Source: an uncultured Eubacteriales bacterium (GTDB taxonomy: Bacteria > Bacillota > Clostridia > Oscillospirales > CAG-272). From it: DNA of 6,424 nt. A program made the position numbers and the translations under genes. The DNA lies in contig URZF01000091.1 of assembly GCA_900552255.1 (NCBI GenBank), forward strand, positions 1 to 6,424, written 5' to 3'. The notes under the pieces are model-generated. The model was not told the origin of the DNA. It saw only the letters and a list, made by a program, of their open reading frames with translations, and made no database searches. How positions within the stretch are numbered: position 1 is the stretch's first letter; every line of letters begins with the position of its first letter. Positions 5,533-6,424 of this stretch are shown piece by piece.

Positions 5533-6424
5533 TTATTGGATATGGATCACTTCCGGCTCGAGCAGGACGCCGGTCTGTTTGAAAACCTCGGTCTGCACCG
5601 CCTCGATAAGCCGCAGAACATCGTCCGTTGTGGCGCCGCCGAGATTGACGATGAAGCCCGCGTGCTTCTCGGAGACCGCGGCGCCGCCGACACGCAGGCC
5701 TTTGAGTCCGGCAGCCTCGATAAGTGTACCGGCGAAAGCGCCTTGGGGGCGCTTGAAAATACTGCCGGCATTCGGATGCTCGAGCGGCTGTTTTTCCTTG
5801 CGGGCGCGCAGGTTCTCGTCCGAGCGGGCTTTGACCGCCGCGGCGGCGTCCGGCGTGAGAAGAAGCGTCGCGGAAAGGATGACCTCGCCGGTTTTCCGGT
5901 AAACGCTGGAACGGTAAGAAAATTCATGCTCGCGCTTCTCACGCGAAAGGACGGCGCTCTCCCGCAGATATTCGCTTGAAATAAGGATATCCGAAATCTC
6001 CGCGCCGTAAGCGCCGGCGTTCATGTATACGGCGCCGCCGACGGTGCCGGGGATGCCGTAGGCGAATTCGAGGCCGGAAAGTCCGCGTTCCGCGGCCTTT
6101 CCAGAAAGCGCGGTGAGGGACGCGCCGCATTCCGCCCGGACGGTGTCCTCTCCCCAGTATATGCCCCGAAGTCCTGTGGTAAAGATGACGAGTCCGCCGA
6201 AGCCGCGGTCGTCGAAAAGGATATTGGAGGCGTTTCCGACGACGACATGGCGCACTTCCTGTTCTTCGGCAGCGCGGATAAGCTTTATCAGCGCCCCCGT
6301 GTTTTTTGGGAAAGCGGCGACGGCGGCAGGACCGCCCGTTTTCATCGAGCTGTGGCGGGAAAGCGGTTCGTTTTCTAAAATTTTCACGTCCTCTGTCGGC
6401 AAAAATTCGAGCAAAGCGGTATCC
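5533..6424 (-). CDS. murB: UDP-N-acetylmuramate dehydrogenase (MurB), 5' end probably outside the window
   Basis: MurB is the cytosolic FAD enzyme that uses NADPH to reduce UDP-GlcNAc-enolpyruvate to UDP-MurNAc, the second committed step of peptidoglycan synthesis. Residues are counted from the TTG at 6414. The FAD-binding half carries MKTGGPA (24-30), GNASNIL (60-66), IPGTVGGA (121-128) and MNAGAYG (131-137). The catalytic half has YRSS with Arg168, the proton-donating Ser218 in NAGSIFKRP, and Glu286 in LLEPEV. These match E. coli Arg159, Ser229 and Glu325 by family knowledge. The compact C-terminal half looks like the shorter Gram-positive type. The frame stays open to the right edge (Asp-Thr-Ala before the TTG), and no ribosome binding site precedes the TTG. 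The true start is therefore probably just outside the window, and only a few residues are missing. The stop is TAA. whiA follows after 19 bp in the same direction. The second position of the usual GxGSN-like FAD loop is Ala62 instead of Gly, a mild variant. Function is near certain; the start is not. Confidence 0.95.
   Translation of the reverse strand, partial: DTALLEFLPTEDVKILENEPLSRHSSMKTGGPAAVAAFPKNTGALIKLIRAAEEQEVRHVVVGNASNILFDDRGFGGLVIFTTGLRGIYWGEDTVRAECGASLTALSGKAAERGLSGLEFAYGIPGTVGGAVYMNAGAYGAEISDILISSEYLRESAVLSREKREHEFSYRSSVYRKTGEVILSATLLLTPDAAAAVKARSDENLRARKEKQPLEHPNAGSIFKRPQGAFAGTLIEAAGLKGLRVGGAAVSEKHAGFIVNLGGATTDDVLRLIEAVQTEVFKQTGVLLEPEVIHIQ

Noticed and set aside
6412..6414. TTG as the murB start codon
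   Set aside because: No ribosome binding site precedes it and the frame stays open to the window edge, so an upstream start outside the window is more likely. It cannot be excluded.

Overview
The window looks like chromosomal DNA of a Gram-positive bacterium, most likely of the class Clostridia and perhaps Oscillospiraceae-like. The reasons are a WhiA protein, an E. coli-type DnaE (DnaE1 class) with a complete PHP metal-ligand set, clear AAAGGAG-type ribosome binding sites, moderately high GC by eye, and the conserved grouping of murB, whiA and dnaE seen in that class. The exact taxon cannot be fixed from the sequence alone.

All four real genes lie on the minus strand, so they read from the right edge to the left. 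At the right edge is murB (cell-wall precursor reductase), whose reading frame runs off the window. After 19 bp comes whiA (DNA-binding regulator). After only 2 bp comes dnaE (replicative DNA polymerase III alpha subunit, 1190 residues). After 42 bp comes an XRE-type helix-turn-helix regulator with a helical-repeat middle and a C-terminal zinc ribbon. The first 237 bases hold no convincing gene. They carry a perfect 13-bp-stem hairpin that may close the transcription unit.

The first three genes are essential or housekeeping functions packed as an operon: peptidoglycan synthesis, division and chromosome control, and replication. The 2-bp whiA-dnaE junction, with the dnaE ribosome binding site inside the end of whiA, suggests translational coupling. 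The XRE gene may be co-transcribed, but it also has its own possible promoter. A 19-bp dyad (ATATGTC-N5-GACATAT) fills the spacer of a candidate -35/-10 pair and could be an autoregulatory operator.

I see no insertion sequence, CRISPR array, tRNA, rRNA or defence cassette. The points most worth a second look are the XRE protein architecture, the dyad before it, the apparent absence of rapZ and yvcK between murB and whiA, and the hairpin with its flanking sequence at the left edge. I found nothing that clearly qualifies as a new biological system.
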